NCBI GenBank assembly: GCA_964573995.1
Contig: CAZNLH010000002.1
Span: 62,001 to 126,000, forward strand
DNA: 64,000 bases
Reading direction: 5' to 3'
From: CAZNLH01 sp964573995
GTDB taxonomy: Bacteria; Gemmatimonadota; CAZMKB01; CAZNLH01
Positions 32,614-42,259 of this stretch are shown one piece after another. Within the stretch, counting starts at the first letter, position 1; each line of letters begins with the position of its first letter. A model generated the notes under the pieces. It worked only from the letters and a program-made list of their open reading frames with translations. It was not told the origin of the DNA and did no database searches. The translations under genes and the position numbers were made by a program.

Positions 32614-34788
32614 ATGGTTATGGACAAACGCAACTTCTTCTCCGAGGTCAAGAAGCAGGGTGCCAGGCTCGACTATGACCTGATAGTGAGGGCCTACGAG
32701 TATGCGGAACGTGCCCACATGGACCAAAAACGGGTATCGGGAAAACAGTTCATGACCCATTGCCTGGAGTCCGCGAAGATCCTTCTCGATCTCGGCATGG
32801 ATTCCACCACGATCGCCAGCGGGCTGATCCACGATGTAGTGGAGGACACCGATGCGACGATTGAGGATATCAGGGTGATTTTCGGGGATGAGATAGCCGG
32901 GATGGTGGACGGAGTAACCAAGATCGGCGGCCTGGACTTCCGTTCCACGGAAGAACGCCAGGTCGAGAACTATCGGAAGATGCTGCTCTCCACCGCGAGG
33001 GATGTGCGGATCATCATCATAAAACTGGCCGACAGGGTCCACAATATGCGTACGCTCGACGCACTTCCCATGAAGAAGCAACGGAGGATAGCCCTCGAGA
33101 CCAGGGAGATCTATGCGCCTATGGCCCACAGGTTCGGGATGGCCCTGGTACGCGCCGAACTCGAGGATCTGTCCTTCAAGTACTTAGAGCCCGAGGAATA
33201 CCTATCGCTTGTAAAGACCGTGGCCCATAACAGGCGCGAGAGAGAGCGCTTGATAAATGCACTTAAGGTCCCCCTGCAACGGGAGTTGAAGAATATGGCA
33301 ATCAATGCGGAGGTGACGGGGAGGGCGAAAAACCTCTACAGCATTTACAAGAAGATGGAGACGCGGGGTCTGCCGTATGAACAGATCTATGATCTCCTGG
33401 CCATCCGTGTGCTGACGGAGAGCGTTCAGGATTGCTACCATGCGCTCGGGCTTATCCATTCACTATGGAAGCCCAAGCAGGATCGGATCAAGGATTATAT
33501 ATCCATGCCGAAGGCCAACATGTACCAGTCGCTTCACACCACGGTGTTCGGGCCCGGCGGGCACCTCTTCGAGATTCAGATCAGGACACGCGACATGCAC
33601 TTCACGGCTGAATACGGGATTGCAGCGCACTGGCTCTACAAGGAGGGAAAAGAGGAGAAGAGCGAACTCGACAAGAAACTGACTTGGTTCCGGCAGATCA
33701 TCGAACAACAGAAGGAGATGACGGAGCCCTCAGAATTCATGAATTATCTCAAGACCGATCTCTTTCAGTACGAGATATACGTCTTCACACCAAAGGGGGA
33801 TCTCAAGCAGCTCCCCGTGGGATCGACCCCGATCGATTTCGCCTTTTCCGTCCATTCCGAGATCGGATATCATTGTGTGGGGGCCAAGGTAAACGGGAAG
33901 ATCGTCCCCCTGAATACCCGTCTGCGCAGTGGGGATACGGCGGAGATCATCGTCAGCCCTTCTCAAAAGCCGAGCCTCGACTGGATCAACTTCGTCAAGA
34001 CGTCGAGGGCAAGGAGCAAGATACGGCATTGGATTCGCGAGGAGGAGTCGGCCGACAGTCTCAAACTCGGCCGGGAAATCCTCTCTAAGGGATTGAATCG
34101 ATTGGGTAAGAAGAAGATCGGTGAACAGCGCCTTAATTCCATTGCCGGCGAGTTGAACCTCAAGTCGGGGGAGCATCTACTTTCTTCCTTGGGCAGTGGA
34201 GATATCTCTTTAAGGCAAATCATGGATATTGAGTATCCTCAAGATGGCAAGGAGGCGCCAAAGGGCTCGACACTGGATAAGGTTATCGGGCTGGTAAAGC
34301 GAACCCCCCGTGGGATACGAGTCCAAGGGATGAGCAACGTAATGGTGAAATTCGCCCAGTGTTGCCAGCCTGTGCCTGGAGACGACGTAGTGGGTTATGT
34401 AACAAAAGGCCATGGGGTCTCGGTTCACAGGCGCGACTGCCCGAATGTCCTGCAATTCAGTAATACGCCGGAACGGCGCGTCGATATTGACTGGAAGTCA
34501 TCACGAGACGAGTCGTTCCTGGTAAAACTGGTTGTAAGGGGAAACGACAGGAAGGGCCTCTTTGCCGACGTGGCCGCGTCGATCAGCAATGCCTCGACGA
34601 ATATCACCCGCGCGGAGATTCGCACGAGCAGTTTGGAGATGGAAGGATTGTTCGTCATAGAAGTGCAGGACCTGGATCATCTCCGGAAGGTAATATCCTC
34701 CATGCGAAAGGTGAAAGGGATTTACCAGGTTGAAAGAAAGGATTATATCCCCGGTGAATTCTTCATTGAAGAGGGTGGCAAGGAATGA
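32614..34788 (+). CDS. relA: Bifunctional (p)ppGpp synthetase/hydrolase (Rel/SpoT)
   Basis: This enzyme makes and degrades the stringent-response alarmone. The protein (about 724 residues) shows an intact HD hydrolase domain (HCLESAKILLDLGMDSTTIASGLIHDVVEDT and ADRVHNMRTL), a synthetase domain (DLLAIRVLTES, DRIKDYISMPKANMYQSLHTTVFGPGG, EIQIRTRDMHFTAEYGIAAHW), a TGS domain (VFTPKGDLKQLPVGSTPIDFAFSVHSEIG), a zinc-finger/helical region with FAQCCQPVPGDDVVGYVTKGHGVSVHRRDCPN and a C-terminal ACT domain. In the synthetase loop the usual PNGYQS is PKANMYQS, a small deviation. Both activities are expected. Start is the ATG at 32614; it is preceded by only a weak Shine-Dalgarno, 11 bases after radC. 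Confidence 0.95.
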   Translation: MVMDKRNFFSEVKKQGARLDYDLIVRAYEYAERAHMDQKRVSGKQFMTHCLESAKILLDLGMDSTTIASGLIHDVVEDTDATIEDIRVIFGDEIAGMVDGVTKIGGLDFRSTEERQVENYRKMLLSTARDVRIIIIKLADRVHNMRTLDALPMKKQRRIALETREIYAPMAHRFGMALVRAELEDLSFKYLEPEEYLSLVKTVAHNRRERERLINALKVPLQRELKNMAINAEVTGRAKNLYSIYKKMETRGLPYEQIYDLLAIRVLTESVQDCYHALGLIHSLWKPKQDRIKDYISMPKANMYQSLHTTVFGPGGHLFEIQIRTRDMHFTAEYGIAAHWLYKEGKEEKSELDKKLTWFRQIIEQQKEMTEPSEFMNYLKTDLFQYEIYVFTPKGDLKQLPVGSTPIDFAFSVHSEIGYHCVGAKVNGKIVPLNTRLRSGDTAEIIVSPSQKPSLDWINFVKTSRARSKIRHWIREEESADSLKLGREILSKGLNRLGKKKIGEQRLNSIAGELNLKSGEHLLSSLGSGDISLRQIMDIEYPQDGKEAPKGSTLDKVIGLVKRTPRGIRVQGMSNVMVKFAQCCQPVPGDDVVGYVTKGHGVSVHRRDCPNVLQFSNTPERRVDIDWKSSRDESFLVKLVVRGNDRKGLFADVAASISNASTNITRAEIRTSSLEMEGLFVIEVQDLDHLRKVISSMRKVKGIYQVERKDYIPGEFFIEEGGKE

Positions 34789-36823
34789 AGCCAATCCCCT
34801 GGTCTTTTCCCTCCAGTCCCCTTATTCTCCGAAGGGAGACCAGCCCCGGGCAATTGATGAATTAACCAGGGGACTCGAGGAGGGAAGAAAGTACCAGACC
34901 CTCCTGGGGGTGACCGGCTCCGGTAAGACGATGAGCATCGCACACGTTATCGCGCGATCGGGGCGGCCGGCCCTTATCATGTCCCACAACAAGACCCTTG
35001 CCGCCCAATTGTACGGAGAACTGAGGGGCTTTTTCCCCGACAACGCGGTAGAATACTTCATCAGTTATTACGATTATTACCAACCCGAGGCCTATATTCC
35101 GGCGACCGATACCTATATCGAGAAAGACGCCTCGATCAACGACGACATCGACCGCCTTCGTCTCAGGGCGACCTCTTCCCTGCTCGAGCGCAGAGACGTG
35201 ATTATCGTAGCGAGCGTCTCCGCGATCTACAACATCGGTTCACCCGATGAGTACAGGGACCTCTTCTTTAGCCTCTCCGTAGGCATGGAGATTCCGCGGG
35301 AGGAGGTCCTCGGACGCCTCGTTGCCATCCAGTATCAACGAAACGACCTCGTGCTGGAGCGTCGCGGTTTCCGCGTCCGCGGAGATGTTATAGAGGTCTT
35401 TCCATCGTACCTGGAGACGGCACTCCGCATAGAGTTGTTCGGTGACGAAATCGAAAAGATAACCCACATCAATCCAACGACCGGTGAAGGCCTTGAAGAG
35501 GTCTCCTCCTGCAACATCTACCCGGCAACTCACTTCGTGACATCATACTCCCGCATCAGCGAGGCAGTAGTGCAGATCCGTGAAGATCTGAAGGCGAGGT
35601 TGGCCGAGTTCCGTGCGATGGGAAAGATGCTTGAGGCCCAGCGGCTCGAGTCCCGCGTGAATTTCGACATCGAAATGATGCTCGAGATGGGCTACTGTTC
35701 AGGTATCGAGAATTACGCCCGTTATCTTTCAGGTCGAAGCCCCGGGGAGCGGCCCGCCTGCCTGATCGACTACTTTCCGGATGATTTTCTGCTGATAATC
35801 GACGAGTCCCACGTGACGATTCCGCAGATCAGGGGGATGTACAGGGGGGACCGTTCGAGGAAGGAGACACTCGTGGAGCACGGATTCCGTCTCCCTTCGG
35901 CCCTCGATAACCGTCCCCAGCGCTTTGATGAGTTCGAAGGGCTCGTCCGGCAAGTGATTTTCGTCTCGGCCACCCCTGGTCCGTACGAACTGGAGCGTTC
36001 GGGGGGGCTTGTGGTGGAACAGATAATCCGGCCAACCGCGATCCTGGATCCCGAGGTGGAGATCAGGCCAGTGGAGGGACAGATAGACGACCTGATCCAC
36101 AGGTGCCTGGTGAGGGTGGAGAGGGGGGAGCGTGTCCTGGTCACAACCCTGACCAAGCGGATGGCCGAGGATCTTACCGATTATCTCCTGGACGCGGGGA
36201 TACGTGCGAGGTATATGCACTCGGATATAGATGCGATCGAGAGGGTTGAGATCCTCAGGGACCTCCGGCTCGGCAGGTTCGATGTCCTCGTCGGGATCAA
36301 CCTCTTGAGAGAAGGCCTCGATCTGCCGGAGGTGTCACTTGTAGCCATACTCGACGCCGACAAGGAAGGCTACCTCCGCTCCGATACCGCACTGATTCAG
36401 ACGATGGGCAGGGCGGCCAGGCACGTCCGAGGACAGGTCGTGATGTACGCCGACCGGGTGACCGGTTCGATGCGCAGGGCCATCGATGAGACCGACCGTC
36501 GCAGGAAGATCCAGCAAGAGTATAACCGCGACCATGGCCTTGTCCCGAAGTCCATAATAAAATCGATCGGGCAAGTGATGGCGACTACGGCGGTGGCAGA
36601 TTCGAGGGCCTCGGCTGGGATATGCGAACGGGGGGCAATTTATGGGGAGGGACTCGATGGGGCGGATCTCTTGAAGGTCCTAAAGGCAGAGATGGAGGAA
36701 GCAGCCGGGAGGATGGAATTTGAAAGGGCTGCCTTGCTCAGGGATCAGTACTTCGAGGTCCTCACGAAGTTGGAGGGGGACCGGCGTGCCTCGAGACCGA
36801 AGAGGGGGAATGCCTCTCGATGA
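34775..36823 (+). CDS. uvrB: UvrABC excision-nuclease subunit B
   Basis: UvrB verifies DNA damage in nucleotide excision repair and loads UvrC. The roughly 682-residue product has Walker A GVTGSGKTMSIAHVI, the DNA-clamping beta-hairpin YYDYYQPEAYIPATDTYIEKD, helicase motifs LIIDESHVTIPQIRGMYRGD, VSATPGPYE, VGINLLREGLDLPEVSLVAILDADKEGYLRS and TMGRAARH, and a C-terminal UvrC-interacting UVR helix pair (EEAAGRMEFERAALLRDQYF). The end of relA/spoT overlaps the start. I use the GTG at 34775; a TTG at 34730 would add 15 residues not typical of the family. Confidence 0.95.
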   Translation: MARNEANPLVFSLQSPYSPKGDQPRAIDELTRGLEEGRKYQTLLGVTGSGKTMSIAHVIARSGRPALIMSHNKTLAAQLYGELRGFFPDNAVEYFISYYDYYQPEAYIPATDTYIEKDASINDDIDRLRLRATSSLLERRDVIIVASVSAIYNIGSPDEYRDLFFSLSVGMEIPREEVLGRLVAIQYQRNDLVLERRGFRVRGDVIEVFPSYLETALRIELFGDEIEKITHINPTTGEGLEEVSSCNIYPATHFVTSYSRISEAVVQIREDLKARLAEFRAMGKMLEAQRLESRVNFDIEMMLEMGYCSGIENYARYLSGRSPGERPACLIDYFPDDFLLIIDESHVTIPQIRGMYRGDRSRKETLVEHGFRLPSALDNRPQRFDEFEGLVRQVIFVSATPGPYELERSGGLVVEQIIRPTAILDPEVEIRPVEGQIDDLIHRCLVRVERGERVLVTTLTKRMAEDLTDYLLDAGIRARYMHSDIDAIERVEILRDLRLGRFDVLVGINLLREGLDLPEVSLVAILDADKEGYLRSDTALIQTMGRAARHVRGQVVMYADRVTGSMRRAIDETDRRRKIQQEYNRDHGLVPKSIIKSIGQVMATTAVADSRASAGICERGAIYGEGLDGADLLKVLKAEMEEAAGRMEFERAALLRDQYFEVLTKLEGDRRASRPKRGNASR

Positions 36824-37326
36824 GCAGCCCGTGCCCTGAGGGGCCTTTCCCCCCGATTTCCATTACAGGTGCAGGGATGGGGGTTGTCAGGAAGATCGGG
36901 CGTGTGATAGGCAAGTCCCTTTCCGCCGGTATGACCGTCGCCCTCCATGGCGATCTTGGAGCGGGAAAGACCTTTTTTATCAAGGCGATCTGCGAAGGAC
37001 TCGGGGTTGACGAGATGGTTACCAGTCCTACTTTCGCAATCGTAAATCGGTATCATGGGAGGTTCCATATATACCATATAGACCTTTATCGGTTGCGAAG
37101 GCGGGAGGAATTCTTCGATCTTGGCCTTGATGAGATCATCGGGCTTGATGATAATGTATGCCTCGTGGAGTGGGCGGAGAGGGCGGAGGGATGCATGCCC
37201 AGGCCGAGGCTTGACGTTGAGATGAAGTGGGCGGGAGAGAAGACAAGGGATATGCGCTTTTCGTTCATTGGTCATGAGGCCTGCAGTGAGGTCTACAAGG
37301 CGATTCGGAAAGAGGCCGGGGAATAG
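36820..37326 (+). CDS. tsaE: tRNA t6A biosynthesis ATPase TsaE
   Basis: TsaE is the ATPase that supports TsaB/TsaD in threonylcarbamoylation of A37 in tRNAs. The 168-residue product has the P-loop ALHGDLGAGKTFFIKAI, MVTSPTFAIVNRY and HIDLYRL..EEFFDLGLDEI, with EWAERAEG near the end. The first 20 residues are not conserved. The ATG overlaps the uvrB stop (ATGA), so translation is coupled. Confidence 0.93.
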   Translation: MSSPCPEGPFPPISITGAGMGVVRKIGRVIGKSLSAGMTVALHGDLGAGKTFFIKAICEGLGVDEMVTSPTFAIVNRYHGRFHIYHIDLYRLRRREEFFDLGLDEIIGLDDNVCLVEWAERAEGCMPRPRLDVEMKWAGEKTRDMRFSFIGHEACSEVYKAIRKEAGE

Positions 37327-37327
37327 G

Positions 37328-38035
37328 ATGGAAGAGCGGATCTTATCGATCGAGTCGACTACTTCATGTTGCTCGGTTGCTGTTTCGTCCTCCAGGCGCA
37401 TCCTCGAGGAAATCACTTTCAACCTGAGGTCCGATGGTGTACGAAGGCTCGCATCCGTCATACGGGACGTGATGAAGGACCTCTCCCTCTCTTTCGGTGA
37501 TCTATCTGCGATAGGTGTCTCGCTTGGGCCAGGCTCGTTTACCGGTTCGCGGATCGGTGTCGCGACGGCCAAGACGATTTCAAGGGCCAACGGCCTCCCG
37601 CTGTATGGGGCCAGTTCCCTCCTGTTGCTCGCCTATCCACTATCCATGTTGGCCATGGATATATGTCCCTTGCTCGATGCCGGCAGGGGGGAGATCTACG
37701 CCGCCATCTACCGCTTCGAAGGGGGTGGGTTTGTGGAGAAGAAGGCCCCCATGGCCGTCTCGACCTGCCTGCTGAGAGAACTCTTGCCGGCCGGGGCCCT
37801 GCTTGTCGGCGAGGGATCGATTTCTTTCAGGGAGGCGTTCGGACAGAAGAAGGCCTTTTCTTGGCCCATGGCACCACTGCCGCTCGCCTTCCCGAGGGCG
37901 GCCAGTCTGGGAGCAATGATCCATGCCGGGATGCTTGAAGGGCCGGTTCGGGAGGTGATGGAACTCGAGCCGCTGTATGTAAGGAGGCCTGAGGCCGAGG
38001 TTATGTGGGAGAGAAGGGGGGGGGCGAGGAAATAG
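37328..38035 (+). CDS. tsaB: tRNA t6A biosynthesis protein TsaB
   Basis: TsaB is the catalytically inactive ASKHA-fold partner of TsaD. The 235-residue product starts MEERILSIESTTSCCSVAVSS, with GDLSAIGVSLGPGSFTGSRIGVATAKTISRANGLPLYGASSLLLLA and LDAGRGEIYAAIYRF, all characteristic. The ATG at 37328 lies one base after the tsaE stop; an in-frame start further upstream would overlap tsaE and is unlikely. tsaD is not in the window. Confidence 0.93.
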   Translation: MEERILSIESTTSCCSVAVSSSRRILEEITFNLRSDGVRRLASVIRDVMKDLSLSFGDLSAIGVSLGPGSFTGSRIGVATAKTISRANGLPLYGASSLLLLAYPLSMLAMDICPLLDAGRGEIYAAIYRFEGGGFVEKKAPMAVSTCLLRELLPAGALLVGEGSISFREAFGQKKAFSWPMAPLPLAFPRAASLGAMIHAGMLEGPVREVMELEPLYVRRPEAEVMWERRGGARK

Positions 38036-38046
38036 AGGTCGAAGTA

Positions 38047-38511
38047 ATGGAAATGAGGGAGTGCCACATCGACGATGTGGCACGGATCGAGTTCGATTCC
38101 TTCTCGACGCCGTGGAGTCCTTCATTCTTTCAGAAGGCGATGAGGGACGAGAAGACCCACGCCATCGTCGCACTTGTCGACGGTGATGTGGTGGGGTACG
38201 CAGTCTTCTGGGTGATCGGCGACTATGCGGAGGTCGGTGACATCGCGGTGCAACGGGACCGTCGCGGCATGGGGATCGGTGACAGGCTGCTGAAGGATGC
38301 GACGGCCATTTGCCGGCTCCTGGGCGTGGCGTCCCTCTTCCTTGAGGTCAGGGAATCGAACACTGCCGCTCGTGGTCTTTACCGCAAGAATGGGTTCATG
38401 GAAATTACGCGTCGAAAGGGGTACTATTCGAGACCGGTTGAAAACGCCATTGTGCTCGGCCTGGATGTTGCGAACATGGATAGCGCGGGAACCTGTCAGG
38501 ATAAGGAGTGA
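38047..38511 (+). CDS. rimI: GNAT acetyltransferase RimI
   Basis: A GCN5-related N-acetyltransferase; RimI acetylates the N-terminus of ribosomal protein S18 and is commonly coded next to tsaB. The 154-residue product has the acetyl-CoA motif VQRDRRGMGIGDRLLKDA (R/Q-x-x-G-x-G/A pattern), LFLEVRESNTAARGLYRKNGFMEITRRKGYYSRPVENAIVLGLD. ATG 38047 is used (another ATG is two codons later); the frame is open upstream but overlaps tsaB. Confidence 0.9.
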   Translation: MEMRECHIDDVARIEFDSFSTPWSPSFFQKAMRDEKTHAIVALVDGDVVGYAVFWVIGDYAEVGDIAVQRDRRGMGIGDRLLKDATAICRLLGVASLFLEVRESNTAARGLYRKNGFMEITRRKGYYSRPVENAIVLGLDVANMDSAGTCQDKE

Positions 38512-38550
38512 TAAAAAGAGGTCCGGAGATACATAGATGATCGCTGGTCG

Positions 38551-38580
38551 TTGACAGGGTCACCTCTAATGAGTTAGAAT
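38551..38580 (+). promoter_or_regulatory. Strong sigma70-type promoter of accD-folC
   Basis: TTGACA at 38551-38556 and TAGAAT at 38575-38580 are 18 bases apart. The leader to the accD start is about 70 bases. Confidence 0.65.
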
Positions 38581-38655
38581 CTTACCGTTCGTTTCGATCG
38601 TCGTTCGTTCAGGTCGCTCGGAAGGTTGCCGAGACAGCGAGAGAAGGATGGCATC

Positions 38656-39525
38656 TTGGTCTGGTTCAAGAAGAAAAGGAAAAAACTGATCTCCCAGCCG
38701 AAGAGAGACATACCGGACGGGGTCTGGGTAAAGTGTGATGGCTGTGGGGAGATAATATACAAGAAGGAATTGGCCAGGAACCTTTGGGTCTGTTCCAAGT
38801 GCCGCCACCATTTTCCCATATCCAGCAGGTCCTATTTGGACATCCTGCTGGACGAGGGATCTTTTGAGGAGATGTACGCCGAGATGGAGTCGGCAGATCC
38901 ACTGGGCTTCAGGGACAGGAAAAAATACGTCGACAGGCTGAAGGAGAACATCGAGAAGACTGGAAAGAAAGAGGCTGTAGAGATCGGGACCGGCCTGGTG
39001 AATGGTTGTCTCGTCTGTATTGCAGTGATGGATTTCCAGTTCATCGGCGGGAGCATGGGTTCGGTTGTAGGCGAGAAGGTGGCCAGGGCCATCAGGACAT
39101 CGCTCGAGAGGAAGATACCCCTCATCACGGTAAATCGATCGGGTGGAGCGAGGATGATGGAAGGGATTCTATCGTTGATGCAGATGGCCAAGACGAGCGG
39201 ATACCTGGCCCGTTTATCGGAGGCCGGCATACCCTATATCTCTGTCATGACACATCCTACAACCGGTGGTGTCACGGCGAGTTTCGCCTCCCTCGGTGAT
39301 GTGGTGATCGGCGAGCCCAAGGCCCTGATAGGATTCGCCGGTCAGAGGGTCATAAAGGACACTATAGGCCAGGACCTTCCAGAGGGATTTCAACTCTCGG
39401 AGTTTCTCCTCGAACATGGGATGATCGACATGATTGTCCAGAGAAACGATCTCAAGGAGACTATATCCCAACTCCTCCGTTTTCTCTCCGCGGATAGCCG
39501 GGAGCCCTTTCGGGCCGGTGGCTGA
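38656..39525 (+). CDS. accD: Acetyl-CoA carboxylase carboxyltransferase subunit beta
   Basis: AccD with AccA transfers the carboxyl group from biotin to acetyl-CoA, the first step of fatty-acid synthesis. The product (about 289 residues) has a four-cysteine zinc ribbon (C27, C30, C46, C49), GGSMGSVVGEKVARA, SGGARMMEGILSLMQMAKT, HPTTGGVTASFASLGDVVIGEP and GFAGQRVI. The start is a TTG at 38656, giving MVWFKKKRK in line with the family; AGAAGGA lies nine bases before. An in-frame TTG at 38626 is an alternative. accA is not nearby. Confidence 0.94.
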   Translation: MVWFKKKRKKLISQPKRDIPDGVWVKCDGCGEIIYKKELARNLWVCSKCRHHFPISSRSYLDILLDEGSFEEMYAEMESADPLGFRDRKKYVDRLKENIEKTGKKEAVEIGTGLVNGCLVCIAVMDFQFIGGSMGSVVGEKVARAIRTSLERKIPLITVNRSGGARMMEGILSLMQMAKTSGYLARLSEAGIPYISVMTHPTTGGVTASFASLGDVVIGEPKALIGFAGQRVIKDTIGQDLPEGFQLSEFLLEHGMIDMIVQRNDLKETISQLLRFLSADSREPFRAGG

Positions 39526-39540
39526 GGGAGGAGCGACGGG

Positions 39541-40824
39541 ATGGGGTATCGTCAGGCGTACCAACTTATCACTTCGCTGAAGAGGTTCGGTGGAGGCAGG
39601 GGCCTCGATGCTGTCAGAGAGGCACTCGAGTCGATAGGAAATCCACAGCACAACTTTTCATCAATCCACATTGGAGGCACCAATGGGAAGGGATCCGTTT
39701 CTTCCATAATCGAGTCGGTGCTACTTCGCTCAGGGTACACCGTCGGCCTGTACACCTCTCCTCATATCCTGAAGATCAACGAGAGGATCCGGTTGAACGG
39801 CCGGATGGTAGACAACCGGACCTTTGCCTCGGCCGTCGAGGTCCTGGTCCCGGTTATTCGAAGGAATGACCTGAGTTTTTTCGAGGCCCTGACCCTCGTT
39901 GCGTTCAAGATCTTTGGCGATGCCGGGGTAGATATCGGTGTGATAGAGGTGGGACTGGGAGGCAGGCTCGACGCCACAAACCTGGTGAAATCGATACTCT
40001 CAGTGGTGACCACCATCGATTATGATCATGTCGCTTGCCTCGGTGATGACCTAAAATCGATCGCCCGTGAGAAACTCGGCATCGCAAGACCTGGCATCCC
40101 CCTTGTAACAGGCCTCGAACAGGTGTGGCTAAGGCCCGTTTTCGAGGATGTGTCCGCCGCTCGCATGGTCCCTCTATATTTTCTCGATGATGATGTCCTT
40201 TGCGGGGTCAGTGGGCTTTCGCCCGAGGGAGTGAGGTTTACTTACAGGTCGCCCGGGTGGTATTGTGACGACCTGTTCGTTCCCCTTGCGGGGGCGCATC
40301 AGGCAAGGAACGCGGCACTGGCCGTTCGGGCCCTTGAACTCCTGGATCATAGGATAGAGGTGGGTGGAGAAGATCTGAAGGATGGCCTCGCGGAAGTCGC
40401 CCTCCACGGCAGGTTTGAAATCGTTAGGAGGGCGCCTCACTTCATCGTGCTGGATGTCTTTCACAATCGGCAGGGTGCCAGGGTGGCGAGCAGGGCCCTC
40501 GGCGACCTCTTCAAGGATAGGGACTGGTACCTTATTATCGGCGTCGCGGGCGATAAGGATATAGATGGGATAGTTGATGAGATGGCCGCCCACATGAACG
40601 GGGTAATAACGGTGCGGCCCTCCTTTGGTCCCCTCGACCGTGAGGTGGGACCCTCCGATCTCGCCCCTGCCTTTCGTGGCCGGGGCGTTCCGGTCAGCAG
40701 GGCGCCGTCGATGCGCCGGGCTTTATCGAATGCCAGGTCTGTGATGAAAGACGGAGATGTCCTCCTGGTGGGGGGGTCGTTCAGGACGGTTGCCGCTGCC
40801 GTGTCATGTCTCAGCCGCCACTGA
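39541..40824 (+). CDS. folC: Folylpolyglutamate/dihydrofolate synthase FolC
   Basis: FolC adds glutamate to dihydropteroate and to folates. The 427-residue Mur-ligase-type protein has the P-loop IHIGGTNGKGSVSSII (GTNGKGS at residues 46-52), YTSPHILKINERI, FEALTLVAFKIF, DIGVIEVGLGGRLDATNLV, DHVACLGDDLKSIAREKLGIARPG, and a C-terminal domain with ALHGRFEIV and VLDVFHNRQGARVASRAL. The accD-folC order is widespread. It converges on the minus-strand glycosyltransferase gene after 110 bases; no strong terminator was seen, only a short GCAAC/GTTGC stem. Confidence 0.93.
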   Translation: MGYRQAYQLITSLKRFGGGRGLDAVREALESIGNPQHNFSSIHIGGTNGKGSVSSIIESVLLRSGYTVGLYTSPHILKINERIRLNGRMVDNRTFASAVEVLVPVIRRNDLSFFEALTLVAFKIFGDAGVDIGVIEVGLGGRLDATNLVKSILSVVTTIDYDHVACLGDDLKSIAREKLGIARPGIPLVTGLEQVWLRPVFEDVSAARMVPLYFLDDDVLCGVSGLSPEGVRFTYRSPGWYCDDLFVPLAGAHQARNAALAVRALELLDHRIEVGGEDLKDGLAEVALHGRFEIVRRAPHFIVLDVFHNRQGARVASRALGDLFKDRDWYLIIGVAGDKDIDGIVDEMAAHMNGVITVRPSFGPLDREVGPSDLAPAFRGRGVPVSRAPSMRRALSNARSVMKDGDVLLVGGSFRTVAAAVSCLSRH

Positions 40825-40934
40825 GGCGGTCTTTCGGTGGGTACGCTGCAACCCCTGCGCGGTGTTGCGCTGGATTCAGGTTGTAGGCTGCCTTTCTTGG
40901 TCTTCCGTATTCCCATCGAAGAACGCTAACGCGG

Positions 40935-42161
40935 CTAATCCTCGGAAAAAACTTTTTTTGCGTATGCCGACTCTCCTGCATCATCGCTATCCGGCAACTT
41001 TTTCGATTCTGCGTTGCGCAGGTCCTCCAGTGGCCTCCACGGTCCGCTGACCGCTTCTGGAAAGACCAGGAATCGCCTGCCAGAAAAGTTCAAGGACAAA
41101 TCGCACATTGTTGCCCCGAGTTTGGAGAGCGCGGGAGATATACCCAGGCCGATTAGTCCGTTGGTCAAGAAGAGGTCAATGAGCCCCACCGCGCTGATCA
41201 CCATAAGAAAAATCAGAAATTCAGAGAGGGTGTTCCATCTGGCCTTGTGTCTGAACAATGACAGTATACAAATGAGATAATTGAAGAAAGCGGCCAGATA
41301 GAAAGCCGTCAGGGCGGAGATCGATACGCCCCAACCCAAGTTTAGTAAGATCAGAAAGGCAGTTAGGTTCAAGATAGCGGCCAGACCTCCGATGAAGAGG
41401 TATATCATGAATTGGATGGGCCAGGGGGCATGATGTGCGTTGTAGCGGATAATGCAATAGAAGGCCCATATCCCATCCTTGGCTCCGATCTTTTTCCCTT
41501 CTTCATAGGTTCTTCCGCGGTAGGTGATTCCATCCTCGAATATGCGTAATCTCCGGTGGGCTACTTTTGCTACTATTTCGGGTTCGAATCCGAATCGATC
41601 CTCTTGAATCTGAATGGATTGGATGACCTCTCGGCGAAAGACCTTGTAACAGGTCTCCATATCCGTAAGATTGAGGTCACTTAGCAGGTTGGAGAGAAGC
41701 GTCAGGATACGGTTGCCCAGATAATGCCAGAAATAGAGAACGCGATGAGGGCCAGTACCCAGAAACCTGGATCCGAGGACCACGTCCGCCTCACCCTTGA
41801 TCAGGGGGATCAAGAGCCTTTTCAGGTCCTGGGGATCATATTCCAGGTCTGCATCCTGCACTGCGACGTAATCACCTGTTGCTTCCCCGAAGCCGGTGCG
41901 AAGGGCGGCCCCCTTGCCTCTGTTGAATTCATGCTGTCTGAAGACGACCTCCGGGTAAGCCTCGTCCAGCATTCGGCCAATCGCCGGGCTCTGATCATCG
42001 GAGCCATCATCTACAATAATGATCTCCAGTTCCAGGTGCTTGTCGGCCAGTTTGCGAACTTGATCCACGCAACGTTCTAACGTCCGCTCCTCGTTAAAAC
42101 AAGGGATCACGATACTAAGTTTGAAGTGTTTTCGGCCTCCTTCTTTCTCCTGCACTTTCAT
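40935..42161 (-). CDS. GT2 polyprenyl-phosphate glycosyltransferase fused to GtrA-like membrane domain
   Basis: The 408-residue protein combines a dolichyl-phosphate-mannose-synthase-type GT2 domain (about residues 14-245; SIVIPCFNEERTLERCVDQV, AVQDADLEYDPQDL with the metal-binding DAD, VLGSRFLG) with a GtrA domain of four membrane segments (about 255-385). Such fusions load a sugar on a lipid carrier and flip or present it across the membrane. The GT39-type gene lies directly upstream on the same strand and could use the product. Base composition is lower in GC than the chromosome around it (28 of 60 in line 41341-41400), suggesting transfer. Confidence 0.88.
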   Translation of the reverse strand: MKVQEKEGGRKHFKLSIVIPCFNEERTLERCVDQVRKLADKHLELEIIIVDDGSDDQSPAIGRMLDEAYPEVVFRQHEFNRGKGAALRTGFGEATGDYVAVQDADLEYDPQDLKRLLIPLIKGEADVVLGSRFLGTGPHRVLYFWHYLGNRILTLLSNLLSDLNLTDMETCYKVFRREVIQSIQIQEDRFGFEPEIVAKVAHRRLRIFEDGITYRGRTYEEGKKIGAKDGIWAFYCIIRYNAHHAPWPIQFMIYLFIGGLAAILNLTAFLILLNLGWGVSISALTAFYLAAFFNYLICILSLFRHKARWNTLSEFLIFLMVISAVGLIDLFLTNGLIGLGISPALSKLGATMCDLSLNFSGRRFLVFPEAVSGPWRPLEDLRNAESKKLPDSDDAGESAYAKKVFSED

Positions 42162-42183
42162 CTCATTCTCCCCTGTTAGCCGA

Positions 42184-42199
42184 TCTTCAAATTTGAAGA
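42184..42199. promoter_or_regulatory. Perfect 16-base palindrome between two glycosyltransferase genes
   Basis: TCTTCAAATTTGAAGA is a perfect palindrome 23 bases upstream of the GT2-GtrA start and 60 bases after the end of the GT39 gene on the minus strand. It could be an operator; AT-rich pairing and no loop make a transcript hairpin unlikely. Confidence 0.35.
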
Positions 42200-42259
42200 A
42201 TTGGATCTATCGGCGGAGTCTCATGCAAGTCTCAGACAGGATTGCTGAGTGATGCCTGG

